A DNA stretch of 64,000 bases, taken from positions 85,770,890 through 85,834,889 of the forward strand of contig OY740774.1 of assembly GCA_963513935.1 (NCBI GenBank), written 5' to 3'. The stretch comes from Aphrophora alni (lineage: Eukaryota; Arthropoda; Insecta; Hemiptera; Aphrophoridae). The notes under the pieces were generated by a model that saw only the letters and a list, made by a program, of their open reading frames with translations, was not told the DNA's origin and did not search any database. The position numbers were made by a program, and so were the translations under genes. The stretch's first letter is position 1; every line of letters begins with the position of its first letter. Positions 24,830-36,887 of the stretch are shown here, piece by piece.

Positions 24830-25869
24830 CTGAAAATTAATAAAATAGATAAAGTGATTTCATTTTAAAAACAAGTAATAGTTTAAATAAATGTAGATAG
24901 CATTCACAATGTATGTTAAAATTTAAAAAAAGATAAATATGCGATAAGTTCATGACATAAAGAGTCGACCAGTGACCGGTGCAACGTCAAAATGACATAA
25001 AGCCAACTGTTAAATATTTTTTTAGATACTATGTTATTTGTTTTAATTATATGTGCAATAATTCGTGCTTGGTGCTTAAATGACGTGCTCACATGTGAGT
25101 AAAATTTTTTATATAAAACCTGAAGATGGGAACTTGTTCCTGAAACGCGCGTAGTATAACACTACAGAAAAAAATTGCAAGACGGAAACAATATATATTA
25201 ATATTATAAATATACATTATTTAGTTGTTAAACTATTGCAATTGGAGACATAAAAATGAATGAATAATTACATAATGGTACACCATCCATGGTTCATTTT
25301 CAATTTTGATTGACAACTACCAAATTAACATTTAAAATAGTTTTGGAAATGGATGTTGTGAGAAAGTTTGTGCATAGTTTTGAACCATTTATTTGTCACT
25401 TTGACGTTTTATATTTAAAATAAATTTCATTAATGATTTTAAATCGATGGTAATGTTACTGAATGTTTGGATTTACCTCTGCTACTAATAATGTCTTTCT
25501 GGGTTAAATTTTAAATAAAACTTTATTGTTGCAGGATCCCTTCACAGATATTAAATAGGTTCTTTTGTTGTCTATTAATTTGATCAAAGTTTATTAGTTT
25601 TATTGTTGTTTAAATTTGTAATCTCTTACTATTTAGTTCTTAGTTACTTTACAATCGACCATAATATGTTTACACTCAGACAAACTAGTGAGAAAGCGAT
25701 GATACAGATTTGCATACGGGGTTAAGAAAACCTTCAAATACTTTGGTATAAACTGTGAAACATTTTAGACAACAGATTTCCTGGAATAAGAACAAATAAT
25801 TTTTAAAAATTACAAAAACTGTAGGAATTATGTAAGGACTAGTAACGAAAGATCATAGGAATTTAGAAA

Positions 25870-26340
25870 ATATTCAGGAGTGAAGGAGGACATATCTAAC
25901 CTGCTACGGTTCATAGTATTGATGGCATACATTATTAAAAGATGCCAGGAGGAAATTGGAAGGTATAATATGGGAAACTGGACTATGAGACCGGTCACTT
26001 GCAGTGTTGTACGGTTAGCAGATGACGTACTCTACTAGCTAGTTCAGAAAGTCATCTGAATTTCTTTAGGATCGAAGGAAAAATATCAGAATAAGCATTA
26101 ACGAGATAAAGACCATGATAATGTCAAGATGCTTCCTAAATAAATCATCAGATCAGCTGTCATGGAAGACAACTCTATCAGGCACAACATTTCAATTATC
26201 TCAGCTCTATTGTTAGTGACAATGTGAAGATCTCGGCACAAATAAATCAAAGAATAAAAATACATAAAAACATCATGCTATAAAAAAAATCTGCAAGATC
26301 GAGATTCTTAAAAAAAGAAAGAAATCTTATCTACACCAGT
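25870..26340 (+). pseudogene. LINE reverse-transcriptase relic (right copy)
   Basis: The plus strand reads YSGVKEDISNLLRFIVLM, then RCQEEIGRYNMGNWTMRP, VTCSVVRLADDVLY and a stop. After a gap it reads INEIKTMIMSRCF. The LADD box and the following K-T-M motif are typical of LINE reverse transcriptases. Its sequence is nearly that of the left copy with a few different substitutions. The frame at 26515-26727 continues the same repeated block. Confidence 0.68.
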
Positions 26341-28569
26341 GAAAACTAAGCACTTCAGTCTCGTAAAATACTAGGAAATGGTGAACTTAAGACGTGTTAA
26401 TTTTTCCTTTATTATTCAAAACCCAAAATCTTTACGGTTATCAATGCCTTAATAAGAGGAAAAAGTCCCTTTGTCCTCGAATACTCTATAACTTAGGGTT
26501 GGAAAAGAACATTATTGGAGTTTTACAATGACTTCCACGTAACCTGTATGAGGCAAGAAGTATGGGTCGGAGAAACAGTAGGATGTCTTGGGAAGACAAT
26601 TTGCAAGGAAGTCTTTGTATGTAATAAGGCAGGAGCACTTGCATTACGTCAAGGTAATAATGATGGTCGTAATTGTTCTTGTCTCATAAAAACAAATTAT
26701 ATCCGTTTTATTAATAAGACGATATAAAGTTTAGAGTTATCAACAAAATAATTTCAAATCAATAACCACAAGAGTTATCACACTATAACCCCAGAAGTTA
26801 TCACTACACTAATAGAAAATTACGTAGACACATAAACTACAATATGTCATGAAATAATCTCTAAACTTATCAGAATAATTACAATTTTTTTTAAAGTGAA
26901 GTTAATTGATCTGTAAAAGTTCACTGCTATTTGCTGAAAGAGCTAAAAATATTTTTTTGCTGTTTAAAGACGAAAACTGACATTGAATACTCTAATACCG
27001 CCAGTATCGGAAAAGAGCAAGAGTCGGTCAAGAAAGACCTGACAGAAAAGATTAGGAGAGGAATCTAACCCTAGATTACGTGAAAGAAGTTGCAGATTTA
27101 AATTACGTTCACTCGAGATTGTCAATCCTGTACTGATTATAAATGAGCTCCTGAGGGTTTGTGTAAGTTAAAAAGAATTATTAAAGAAAAATTACGGCTA
27201 TCCGTAAAATAAAACAAACATTCCTAGCCAACATTAATAAGGTTAAATATTTTGTAAAGTCAACGGTTTTCGCTCCCCTTTTAAAGTGAGTACGAGCTTG
27301 GCAATCCCGAGATACTCTAGCTAGATCTACACCTTTTTTCATGTAACATTTCTTTTTCCCTCCCAGGCCTCTCATGAACAACTGTTGTTCTCATCCGATC
27401 CTGAGGCTTTTAGAGTATTCGAGAGCTACGGATTTTTGTTTCATCTTCTTTTCCTCTTTTTAAAAAAGAAAAGTTGATGATGAGCGAGTGGTTTTTTGCT
27501 TTTTAAAAATCGAGAAATTAGGTAACAGTTTTCGAGATATTTGTAATGAACGCCATTTTGAAACGGTTAAATGAAAAATTAAGATTATGTGGAAACTCCA
27601 AACTATTCGTATACAATATTCTGCGAATTCTCAATTCTTTTCGGAGTATGTATTGTTTTTGAAAAAAAGTCAAATAGACGGAGATGCATTTTCGGACATG
27701 TGTTTATTATAGGAACGTTTGTCTCTATTTTTATATTCTAAATCATTTCTCAAAGTTAGGTTAGGTTAGCAAAATTTGGCACCGTACTTATCGGTGTTAT
27801 CTTGACCTAAAATTGGTGCCTAATTCCTCCAAATGTGTGTAGTACACATTTGATGGATTTGGTTGTCATGATACTGATAGCAAAAGATGTGATATTTGTT
27901 ATTTATCAAAATAGATTTTGTTTTTATAAGTTTTTTCAAATCTTTTCACGGGTCAGTAATGTCGATAAAATTTTAACTATCTAACCAGATACAAAGTATG
28001 GGTTAAATTTGATAATTAGAAAAAAATTGACATCCTTTTTTTTTTATTGAACTTGAAGTGTTTCAGTAAACCGAAAGAGTGATTTTCTACATTTATCCGT
28101 TGTCTTTGTCGTCTGTAGGTAGCACCATAGTGTCTACAAAAATGAAGATATTGCATCAAGAGAACCTTATTTAAATCCAGAAAGTCTAATTACGAGTATA
28201 ATCCTCAAAATAGTGTTTAAACAGTTTTTTGTTCATATCACGTAGACTATTAAATTAGATACAAATTTGCAAGGTTTCAATGCTGCATGTAATATTACCA
28301 ACACCACCTCTCCACGATAAAAAAAACGGAAATTTTGGATAAATGTAATTTCAACACTGGTCTTTCAAAAAAATGTAATATTTGTATAGTGACGAGATCC
28401 GGCAGAGTCTCTGACACGAGCGTAGCGAGTCAGTTTCTTCCTGTCGTGACCCTGACAGGAATTGGACGAGTGGAGACAGACGGTTTATGTTGTTCACTTT
28501 GTTGGTTAAAAGCAAAAAATATCTCGTTATCATCGCATTATAAAAAAGGAACAATGGTCTTATAAAATA

Positions 28570-28805
28570 TAAAATAAAGATTTACAATAATATTTCAAGT
28601 GAAAAATATACGACCTAGACTGGGAATCGAACCCAGGACCTTTGGCTTTACGCGCCAATGCTCTACCATTGAGCTATCCTAGTCGCTTCCCAGTACAGGG
28701 CGTAGACTTCTCACTTGACTTTAGTTGCTGCAATTTTGAGTTTCCAATTAATTACCTCGCATATGCGACATTGAAATTAATTTTCACTCATTTTTCAGCC
28801 CTTAC
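28570..28805 (-). mobile_element. tRNA-derived SINE copy with intact A and B boxes
   Basis: The minus-strand tRNA-like region is 28612-28684. Box A is TAGCTCAATGG and box B is GGTTCGATTCC. The anticodon stem is TTGGC/GCCAA with loop GCGTAAA. Position 33 is C rather than T, and the acceptor stem has an A-A mismatch and wobble pairs, so this is more likely a SINE head than a working tRNA. The usual SINE body and tail follow. Confidence 0.65.
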
Positions 28806-28844
28806 GCATGTTGAAATTAATTTTTACTCATTTTTCAGCCCTTA

Positions 28845-28919
28845 CGCGTAAAGCCAAAGGTCCTGGGTTCGATTCCCAGTCTAGGTCGTATATTTTTCAC
28901 TTGAAATATTATTGTAAAT
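28845..28919 (+). mobile_element. Half-SINE forming a perfect 75-bp inverted repeat with 28580-28654
   Basis: It contains only the 3' half of the tRNA-like part (from CGCGTAAAGCC) and the tail. It is an exact reverse complement of 28580-28654, separated from it by 190 bp. Just upstream, TTTTTCAGCCCTTACGC is duplicated in tandem (about 28767-28848). Confidence 0.8.
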
Positions 28920-29934
28920 TCAATATTTGCTAATAAAAAACGTATAAGCGGAAAAATCAAATAATTAAAATATCTAAAAATAAAGACCTCTAGCTCTTGA
29001 ATGATCTAATAGCTTCTGCAAAAGAACAAAATTTGGCAAGGAAGCCTTGGTTGAAAGTTGGAAAGACATGGATTCAATTCAGGACTAGAATAAAAAGGTG
29101 TAGAACAAGCTAGTTTTCCTCGGGATGCCAAGTGCCCTTACTTACTAAAGTGAGGTCCTGATTGTAAGAGACTCTTTATATATACACATCAAATTGACGC
29201 TAAGAAGCGTCAATTTATACAAAATTACGAGCTTTAGAAAACCTGTTTTAACAAACTTACATTATCCTGTATATATTGAATGAGATCCCTTGATCTAAAA
29301 ATACAGTTAAAATTACCTACAAGGCACAAGAAACCAACTTTAAGGTATTATAAAATATGCTTGTATTACATTGTATGATGGGGTTTGAAGTACCACGATG
29401 AGGCGTTAAACGTAATTTCTTTGTATTTATTTAGTTCTTTAACCCTTGCAGTAACAAATTCAATCAAAATCATGTCAACGCTTTATGAGATAAACCTACT
29501 GTTAAAGTTATTAAATAAATAATAGATTGTTAATATGGTTTAGTCGGACATTTGCGATCATTTGTGTATATAAGAACTATTACATGACGTTTCGAGAGTA
29601 TAAATCAACTCTCGTTATCAAGTGTTTCTTAGGTTAAAGATTTAGTTTTAGTTACCAACATGACTAGGCTATGTTGGTATTTTTATCTTTTATTCTCTAG
29701 ATGTAAAACCTATAACTTGTTTTTATATACACAATTGATCGATTAAACCATAATAATGTTATTTATTTACCTTTATAGATGGTGTTTTTACCTTTTATGG
29801 TCTAGATTTAAAACTTATAGCTAGTTTTTATATACAGAAATGTTTGATAAAATCATAATAATTATAATAAAATAATATTATTTATTTATCTTTATTTGAC
29901 TTTTTTATCAACGACAGAAGTTTCGCCACTCTCC

Positions 29935-30290
29935 GATGGCATTTATAAAATTAATTGATTGATTTAATGCTTATAATGTTTTTAGCAAGCTAGTATTATT
30001 AATTACATAATTATTTCCTGTGAAAAAATAGGACCAAAACTGGGAATTGTATCCAAGACCTTTGACGTTAAACGCTGATTCTCTGCCAATTGAGCTATCC
30101 TTGCAGCTATTAAGTGTGTATGTATTTATATTAATTTATTGATTTTAGCGCTTATACGTTTTTTACTACGAAAGTATTATTAATTCAATAGTTGTTAAAT
30201 AAAATAAATTATTTATTTAAATCTGCAAGTATTTATGGAGATTAATTTCAATGTCGTTTGTAACGAGGTAATTAATCTAATAACTTAAAA
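29935..30290 (-). mobile_element. Diverged tRNA-derived SINE copies
   Basis: About 30030-30112 is a decayed tRNA-like segment on the minus strand (AGCTCAATTGGCAGAGAATC, then a box B changed to GATACAATTCCC). SINE tail-like sequence lies on both sides, and a body fragment (ATTAATTTCAATGTCG) is at about 30240. It is older than the copies at 28.6 kb. Confidence 0.5.
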
Positions 30291-30317
30291 TTCCAGCAAA
30301 AACAAAGTCAAGTTCAG

Positions 30318-31441
30318 AAGCCAAATACTTGATTAGGCTTAGGTTAGTGAAAGTCACAACAACAAACAAATACTTGATTAGGCTAGGTTAGGTTAGGGAA
30401 AGTTAAAAAAAAAAACATTCAGAAGCCAAATTATTGAGTTAGGTTAGGTTAGGGAAAGTTAAAACAAAAAACAAACATTCAGAAGGCAAATTATTGAGTT
30501 AGGTTAGTTTAGGGAAGGTTACAACAACAAACAATTATTCAGAAGTCTAACGGTTTAGTTAGGTTAGATTATGGAAGGTTACAAGAACAAAGAAACATTT
30601 AGAAGCCATAAGGTTGAGTTAGGTTAGGTTATGGAAGTTTACAAGAACAAAGAAACATTTAGAAGCCTTAAGGTTGAGTTAGGTTAGGTTAGGGAAGGTT
30701 ACAATAACAAACAAACATTCAGAGGCTAAATAGTTGACTTGGGATAGGTTAGGGAAGGTTAAAAGGACAAAAAAAATTTAGAAGCCATAAGGTTGAGTTA
30801 GGTTAGGTTATGGAAGGTTACAAGAACAAAGAAACATTTAGAAGCCATAAGGTTGAGTTAGGTTAGGTTAGGAAAGGTTACAATAACAAACAAACATTCA
30901 GAAACCAAATGGTTGAGTAGGGTTATGTTATGGATGGTTACAAGAACAAACAAACATACAGAAGCTAAATGGTTGAGATAGGTTAGGTTAAGTTTGGTAA
31001 GGTTAACAAATTAAAATGCAGAAGCCATAAGGTTGAGTTAGGTTAGGTTAGGGAAGGTTACAATAACAAACAAACATTCAGAAACCAAATGGTTGAGTAG
31101 GGTTATGTTATGGATGGTTACAAGAACAAACAAACATACAGAAGCTAAATGGTTGAGATAGGTTAGGTTAAGTTTGGTAAGGTTAATAAATAAAAATGCA
31201 GAAGCCATAAGGTTGAGTTAGGTTAGGTTAGGGAAGGTTACAATAACAAACAAACATTCAGAAACCAAATGGTTGAGTAGGGTTATGTTATGGAAGGTTA
31301 CAATAACAAACAAACATTCAGAGGCTAAATAGTTGACTTGGGATAGGTTAGGGAAGGTTAAAAGGACAAATAAACATTGAGAAGCCAAATGATTGAATTG
31401 GGTTCCAATGGCCAAATGGTTACAACAATAAAGAAACATTC
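30318..31441. repeat. 60-bp satellite monomers, partly organised as a 180-bp trimer
   Basis: Diverged monomers of about 60 bp are built on GAAGCCAAATGGTTGAG, TTAGGTTAGGTTAGGGAAGG and ACAACAACAAACAAACATTC. From 30841 the word GAAGCCATAAGGTTGAG recurs at 31021 and 31201 (spacing exactly 180). The three monomers in each 180-bp block repeat in order, showing a higher-order trimer. Frames through it (for example 31218-31439) are not genes. Confidence 0.92.
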
Positions 31442-34400
31442 AGAATTCAAATGGTTGTGGTAGGTTTGGTTATGAAGATTAAAAGAACCAAGAAATATTT
31501 AGAAGCCAAATGGTTGTGTTAGTTTGGGTTATCGAAGGTTACAACAATAAAGAAACATTCAGAATTCAAATGGTTGTGGTAGGTTAGGTTAGATTATGAA
31601 GATTAAAAGAACCAAAAAACATTTAGAAGCCAAATGGTTGTGTTAGTTTGGGTTATCGAAGGTTACAACAATAAAGAAACATTCAGAATTCAAATGGTTG
31701 TGGTAGGTTAGGTTAGATTATGAAGATTAAAAGAACCAAAAAACATTTAGAAGCCAAATGGTTGTGTTAGTTTGGGTTATCGAAGGTTACAACAATAAAG
31801 AAACATTCAGAATTCAAATGGTTGTGGTAGGTTAGGTTAGATTATGAAGATTAAAAGAACCAAAAAACATTTAGAAGCCAAATGGTTGTGTTAGTTTGGG
31901 TTATCGAAGGTTACAACAATAAAGAAACATTCAGAATTCAAATGGTTGTGGTAGGTTAGGTTAGATTATGAAGGTTAAAAGAACCAAAAAACATTTAGAA
32001 GCCAAATGGTTGTGTTAGTTTGGGTTATCGAAGGTTACAACAATAAAGAAACATTCAGAATTCAAATGGTTGTGGTAGGTTAGGTTAGATTATGAAGATT
32101 AAAAGAACCAAAAAACATTTAGAAGCCAAATGGTTGTGTTAGTTTGGGTTATCGAAGGTTACAACAATAAAGAAACATTCAGAATTCAAATGGTTGTGTT
32201 AGGTTAGGTTAGGTTATGAAGATTAAAAGAACCAAAAAACATTTAGAAGCCAAATGGTTGTGTTAGTTTGGGTTATCGAAGGTTACAACAATAAAGAAAC
32301 ATTCAGAATTCAAATGGTTGTGTTAGGTTAGGTTAGGTTATGAAGATTAAAAGAACCAAAAAACATTTAGAAGCCAAATGGTTGTGTTAGTTTGGGTTAT
32401 CGAAGGTTACAACAATAAAGAAACATTCAGAATTCAAATGGTTGTGGTAGGTTAGGTTAGATTATGAAGATTAAAAGAACCAAAAAACATTTAGAAGCCA
32501 AATGGTTGTGTTAGTTTGGGTTATCGAAGGTTACAACAATAAAGAAACATTCAGAATTCAAATGGTTGTGGTAGGTTAGGTTAGATTATGAAGATTAAAA
32601 GAACCAAAAAACATTTAGAAGCCAAATGGTTGTGTTAGTTTGGGTTATCGAAGGTTACAACAATAAAGAAACATTCAGAATTCAAATGGTTGTGGTAGGT
32701 TAGGTTAGATTATGAAGATTAAAAGAACCAAAAAACATTTAGAAGCCAAATGGTTGTGTTAGTTTGGGTTATCAAAGGTTACAACAATAAAGAAACATTC
32801 AGAATTCAAATGGTTGTGGTAGGTTAGGTTAGATTATGAAGATTAAAAGAACCAAAAAACATTTAGAAGCCAAATGGTTGTGTTAGTTTGGGTTATCGAA
32901 GGTTACAACAATAAAGAAACATTCAGAATTCAAATGGTTGTGTTAGGTTAGGTTAGGTTATGAAGATTAAAAGAACCAAAAAACATTTAGAAGCCAAATG
33001 GTTGTGTTAGTTTGGGTTATCGAAGGTTACAACAATAAAGAAACATTCAGAATTCAAATGGTTGTGTTAGGTTAGGTTAGGTTATGAAGATTAAAAGAAC
33101 CAAAAAACATTTAGAAGCCAAATGGTTGTGTTAGTTTGGGTTATCGAAGGTTATAACAATAAAGAAACATTCAGAATTCAAATGGTTGTGGTAGGTTAGG
33201 TTAGATTATGAAGATTAAAAGAACCAAAAAACATTTAGAAGCCAAATGGTTGTGTTAGTTTGGGTTATTGAAGGTTACAACAATAAAGAAACATTCAGAA
33301 TTCAAATGGTTGTGGTAGGTTAGGTTAGATTATGAAGATTAAAAGAACCAAAAAACATTTAGAAGCCAAATGGTTGTGTTAGTTTGGGTTATCGAAGGTT
33401 ACAACAATAAAGAAACATTCAGAATTCAAATGGTTGTGTTAGGTTAGGTTAGATTATGAAGATTAAAAGAACCAAAAAACATTTAGAAGCCAAATGGTTG
33501 TGTTAGTTTGGGTTATCGAAGGTTACAACAATAAAGAAACATTCAGAATTCAAATGGTTGTGGTAGGATAGGTTAGGTTATGAAGATTAAAAGAACCAAA
33601 AAACATTTAGAAGCTAAATGGTTGTGTTAGTTTGGGTTATCGAAGGTTACAACAATAAAGAAACATTCAGAATTCAAATGGTTGTGGTAGGTTAGGTTAG
33701 GTTATGAAGATTAAAAGAACCAAAAAACATTTAGAAGCCAAATGGTTGTGTTAGTTTGGGTTATCGAAGGTTACAACAATAAAGAAACATTCAGAATTCA
33801 AATGGTTGTGGTAGGTTAGGTTAGATTATGAAGATTAAAAGAACCAAAAAACATTTAGAAGCCAAATAGTTCTGTTAGTTTGGGTTATCGAAGGTTACAA
33901 CAATAAAGAAATATTCAGAATTCAAATGGTTGTGGTAGGTTAGGTTAGATTATGAAGATTAAAAGAACCAAAAAACATTTAGAAGCCAAATGGTTGTGTT
34001 AGTTTGGGTTATCGAAGGTTACAACAATAAAGAAACATTCAGAATTCAAATGGTTGTGGTAGGTTAGGTTAGATTATGAAGATTAAAAGAACCAAAAAAC
34101 ATTTAGAAGCCAAATGGTTGTGTTAGTTTGGGTTATCGAAGGTTACAACAATAAAGAAACATTCAGAATTCAAATGGTTGTGGTAGGTTAGGTTAGATTA
34201 TGAAGATTAAAAGAACCAAAAAACATTTAGAAGCCAAATGGTTGTGTTAGTTTGGGTTATCGAAGGTTACAACAATAAAGAAACATTCAGAATTCAAATG
34301 GTTGTGGTAGATTAGGTTAGATTATGAAGATTAAAAGAACCAAAAAACATTTAGAAGCCAAATGGTTGTGTTAGTTTGGGTTATCGAAGGTTACAACAAT

Positions 34401-35815
34401 AAAGAAACATTCAGAATTCAAATGGTTGTGGTAGGATAGGTTAGGTTATGAAGATTAAAAGAACCAAAAAACATTTAGAAGCCAAATTGTTGTGTTAGTT
34501 TGGGTTATCGAAGGTTACAACAATAAAGAAACATTCAGAATTCAAATGGTTGTGGTAGGTTAGGTTAGATTATGAAGATTAAAAGAACCAAAAAACATTT
34601 AGAAGCCAAATGGTTGTGTTAGTTTGGGTTATCGAAGGTTACAACAATAAAGAAACATTCAGAATTCAAATGGTTGTGTTAGGTTAGGTTAGGTTATGAA
34701 GATTAAAAGAACCAAAAAACATTTAGAAGCCAAATGGTTGTGTTAGTTTGGGTTATCGAAGGTTACAACAATAAAGAAACATTCAGAATTCAAATGGTTG
34801 TGTTAGGTTAGGTTAGGTTATGAAGATTAAAAGAACCAAAAAACATTTAGAAGCCAAATGGTTGTGTTAGTTTGGGTTATCGAAGGTTACAACAATAAAG
34901 AAACATTCAGAATTCAAATGGTTGTGGTAGGTTAGGTTAGATTATGAAGATTAAAAGAACCAAAAAACATTTAGAAGCCAAATGGTTGTGTTAGTTTGGG
35001 TTATCGAAGGTTACAACAATAAAGAAACATTCAGAATTCAAATGGTTGTGTTAGGTTAGGTTAGGTTATGAAGATTAAAAGAACCAAAAAACATTTAGAA
35101 GCCAAATGGTTGTGTTAGTTTGGGTTATCGAAGGTTACAACAATAAAGAAACATTCAGAATTCAAATGGTTGTGTTAGGTTAGGTTAGGTTATGAAGATT
35201 AAAAGAACCAAAAAACATTTAGAAGCCAAATGGTTGTGTTAGTTTGGGTTATCGAAGGTTACAACAATAAAGAAACATTCAGAATTCAAATGGTTGTGGT
35301 AGGTTAGGTTAGATTATGAAGATTAAAAGAACCAAAAAACATTTAGAAGCCAAATGGTTGTGTTAGTTTGGGTTATCGAAGGTTACAACAATAAAGAAAC
35401 ATTCAGAATTCAAATGGTTGTGGTAGGTTAGGTTAGATTATGAAGATTAAAAGAACCAAAAAACATTTAGAAGCCAAATGGTTGTGTTAGTTTGGGTTAT
35501 CAAAGGTTACAACAATAAAGAAACATTCAGAATTCAAATGGTTGTGGTAGGTTAGGTTAGATTATGAAGATTAAAAGAACCAAAAAACATTTAGAAGCCA
35601 AATGGTTGTGTTAGTTTGGGTTATCGAAGGTTACAACAATAAAGAAACATTCAGAATTCAAATGGTTGTGTTAGGTTAGGTTAGGTTATGAAGATTAAAA
35701 GAACCTTAAGGATGGTTAAAAAAAAATCAGAAGCCAAATGAGTTAGTTATGTTAGGTTAGGGAAAATTGCAACTAAATACAAACATTAGGAAACCAAATG
35801 AATGAGTTAGGTTAG
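31442..35815. repeat. Homogenised 124-bp dimeric satellite, 34 phased copies
   Basis: AGAATTCAAATGG starts at 31561 and then at every 124 bp to 35653: 33 intervals with no length change. Each unit is two related monomers of about 62 bp. One contains GGTAGGTTAGGTTAGATT or GTTAGGTTAGGTTAGGTT (TTAGG tandem). The other contains TTAGTTTGGGTTATCG. Variant units recur in blocks, for example AGGATAGG at 33545 and 34413, seven units apart. The array decays into single monomers at 35705-35815. It lies in the intron between transporter exon A and exon 2. Confidence 0.95.
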
Positions 35816-36073
35816 GTTGTTACATGTAAAGATATACTTCAAGTATAATTTTTTGAAATAAAAATGAATTTGTGTAATATCTCTATGTACTTTTATCTGT
35901 GATCATGTAGAGGTATTAGGATTAGAATTGAGTAAATAATGTATTATAATAATTATTTTTTGTGTATAATTCCATAAAACTGAAATATAACTACAACAAA
36001 ACAAAAATTACATATTTCTTAAATTAAAAATTATAATACACGTTTATATTTTATTGTGTTAAAAACCACTCAC

Positions 36074-36887
36074 CTTGGAGTGGTCCTCCAGTTACAGGTA
36101 CGGCGATGACAACTAATAAAAGAATAAACCTCTTAACCCCTTCCCGTTTCTTTGTTATTGATTTTACTGATTGCAACGCTTGTTTTAGATCGAAAAATCC
36201 TTTCTGATTTTGAATTTCTACACTATGTGTATTTTTTACAAACAAAACTACACAAATCACTGCAATCACATTCATCACTATAGACATAATATACACTCCG
36301 TAAAATCCGCATTTATAATATAAAAATCCACCTAAAGCGTTACCTATCGGCGTACTGATAAAATATAACGATACTAGTAAACCTAACCTATAAGTTCTGT
36401 TTTCTTTGGTGGTGATGTCTATTATGTAACAGTTAGCACCCAGTATCATACACGTACGTCCTCCGGTAAGACTGGGTATTATACCTTCTGATAATGCAGC
36501 AACCACTGGAGACCAGGACCAGAAATAAATATTTATAATAATTAAGATATTAGTGAAGATCTGACCCATTATCGGTAGTAACATCAACGGTCGTCGACGT
36601 TTACCATTGTTGTCGCTCCAAGCGCCGGCAAAAATTAAGAAAATCACTGGTAATAATAAATATCCCACTTTACACCATGTGTTGATAAACGTTACGTTCC
36701 TCTGCGCCGATAATTCATCGTCACAGTTATCAAACTCGTCCGGTTGTATATCCGGATGACAAGATTTCTGTAATAGTAAATTTAAACTGCACAAATTAGT
36801 AACAGATGTCGATATAAAATACAAAAATAACGTTGGTTCGACTGTAAGGTGTTTCACAAAACTTAAATACTCATAAAGACAAGACAT
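36074..36887 (-). CDS. Alternative first coding exon A of the same SLC46/PCFT-like transporter
   Basis: This exon encodes 271 residues plus one base, starting MSCLYEYLSFVKHLTVEP. The ATG has A at -3, and the exon ends CTCCAAG before GTGAGT. It is the N-terminal half of an MFS transporter. TM1 is around residues 17-38. A loop holds CHPDIQP, a second Cys and an NVT sequon (64-66). TM2 is followed by motif A, GAWSDNNGKRRRP (88-100), then TM3-TM6 with FISTPIGNALGGFLY (176-190). A basic cytoplasmic loop (KKREGVKR) leads towards TM7. The one-base phase joins cleanly to the exon ending at 24829, giving Gly-Glu-Tyr-Ser. The intervening intron is about 11 kb and holds the 5.5-kb satellite and the right arm of the inverted duplication. 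Family: SLC46/PCFT-like, proton-coupled solute import in metazoa. The substrate is unknown. Confidence 0.9.

Larger units (their letters stand above)
25286..28919. repeat. Right arm of the large inverted duplication
   Basis: It begins at CCATGGTTCATTTTCAATTT and mirrors the left arm to about 27520. About 1.05 kb (27525-28570) is absent from the left arm, including a CAAAATGGCG-type fragment. Similarity resumes at the SINE. It lies in the transporter intron upstream of exon 2. The arms therefore flank exons 2-4. Confidence 0.82.

Noticed and set aside
28612..28684. Functional tRNA gene
   Set aside because: A and B boxes are intact, but C33 and acceptor mismatches, plus the attached SINE body and tail, point to a SINE head.
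31218..31439. Repetitive 73-codon ORF
   Set aside because: Lies within the 60-bp satellite array.
31442..35706. CRISPR-like array
   Set aside because: Regular spacing, but the units are continuous with no unique spacers; eukaryotic satellite.
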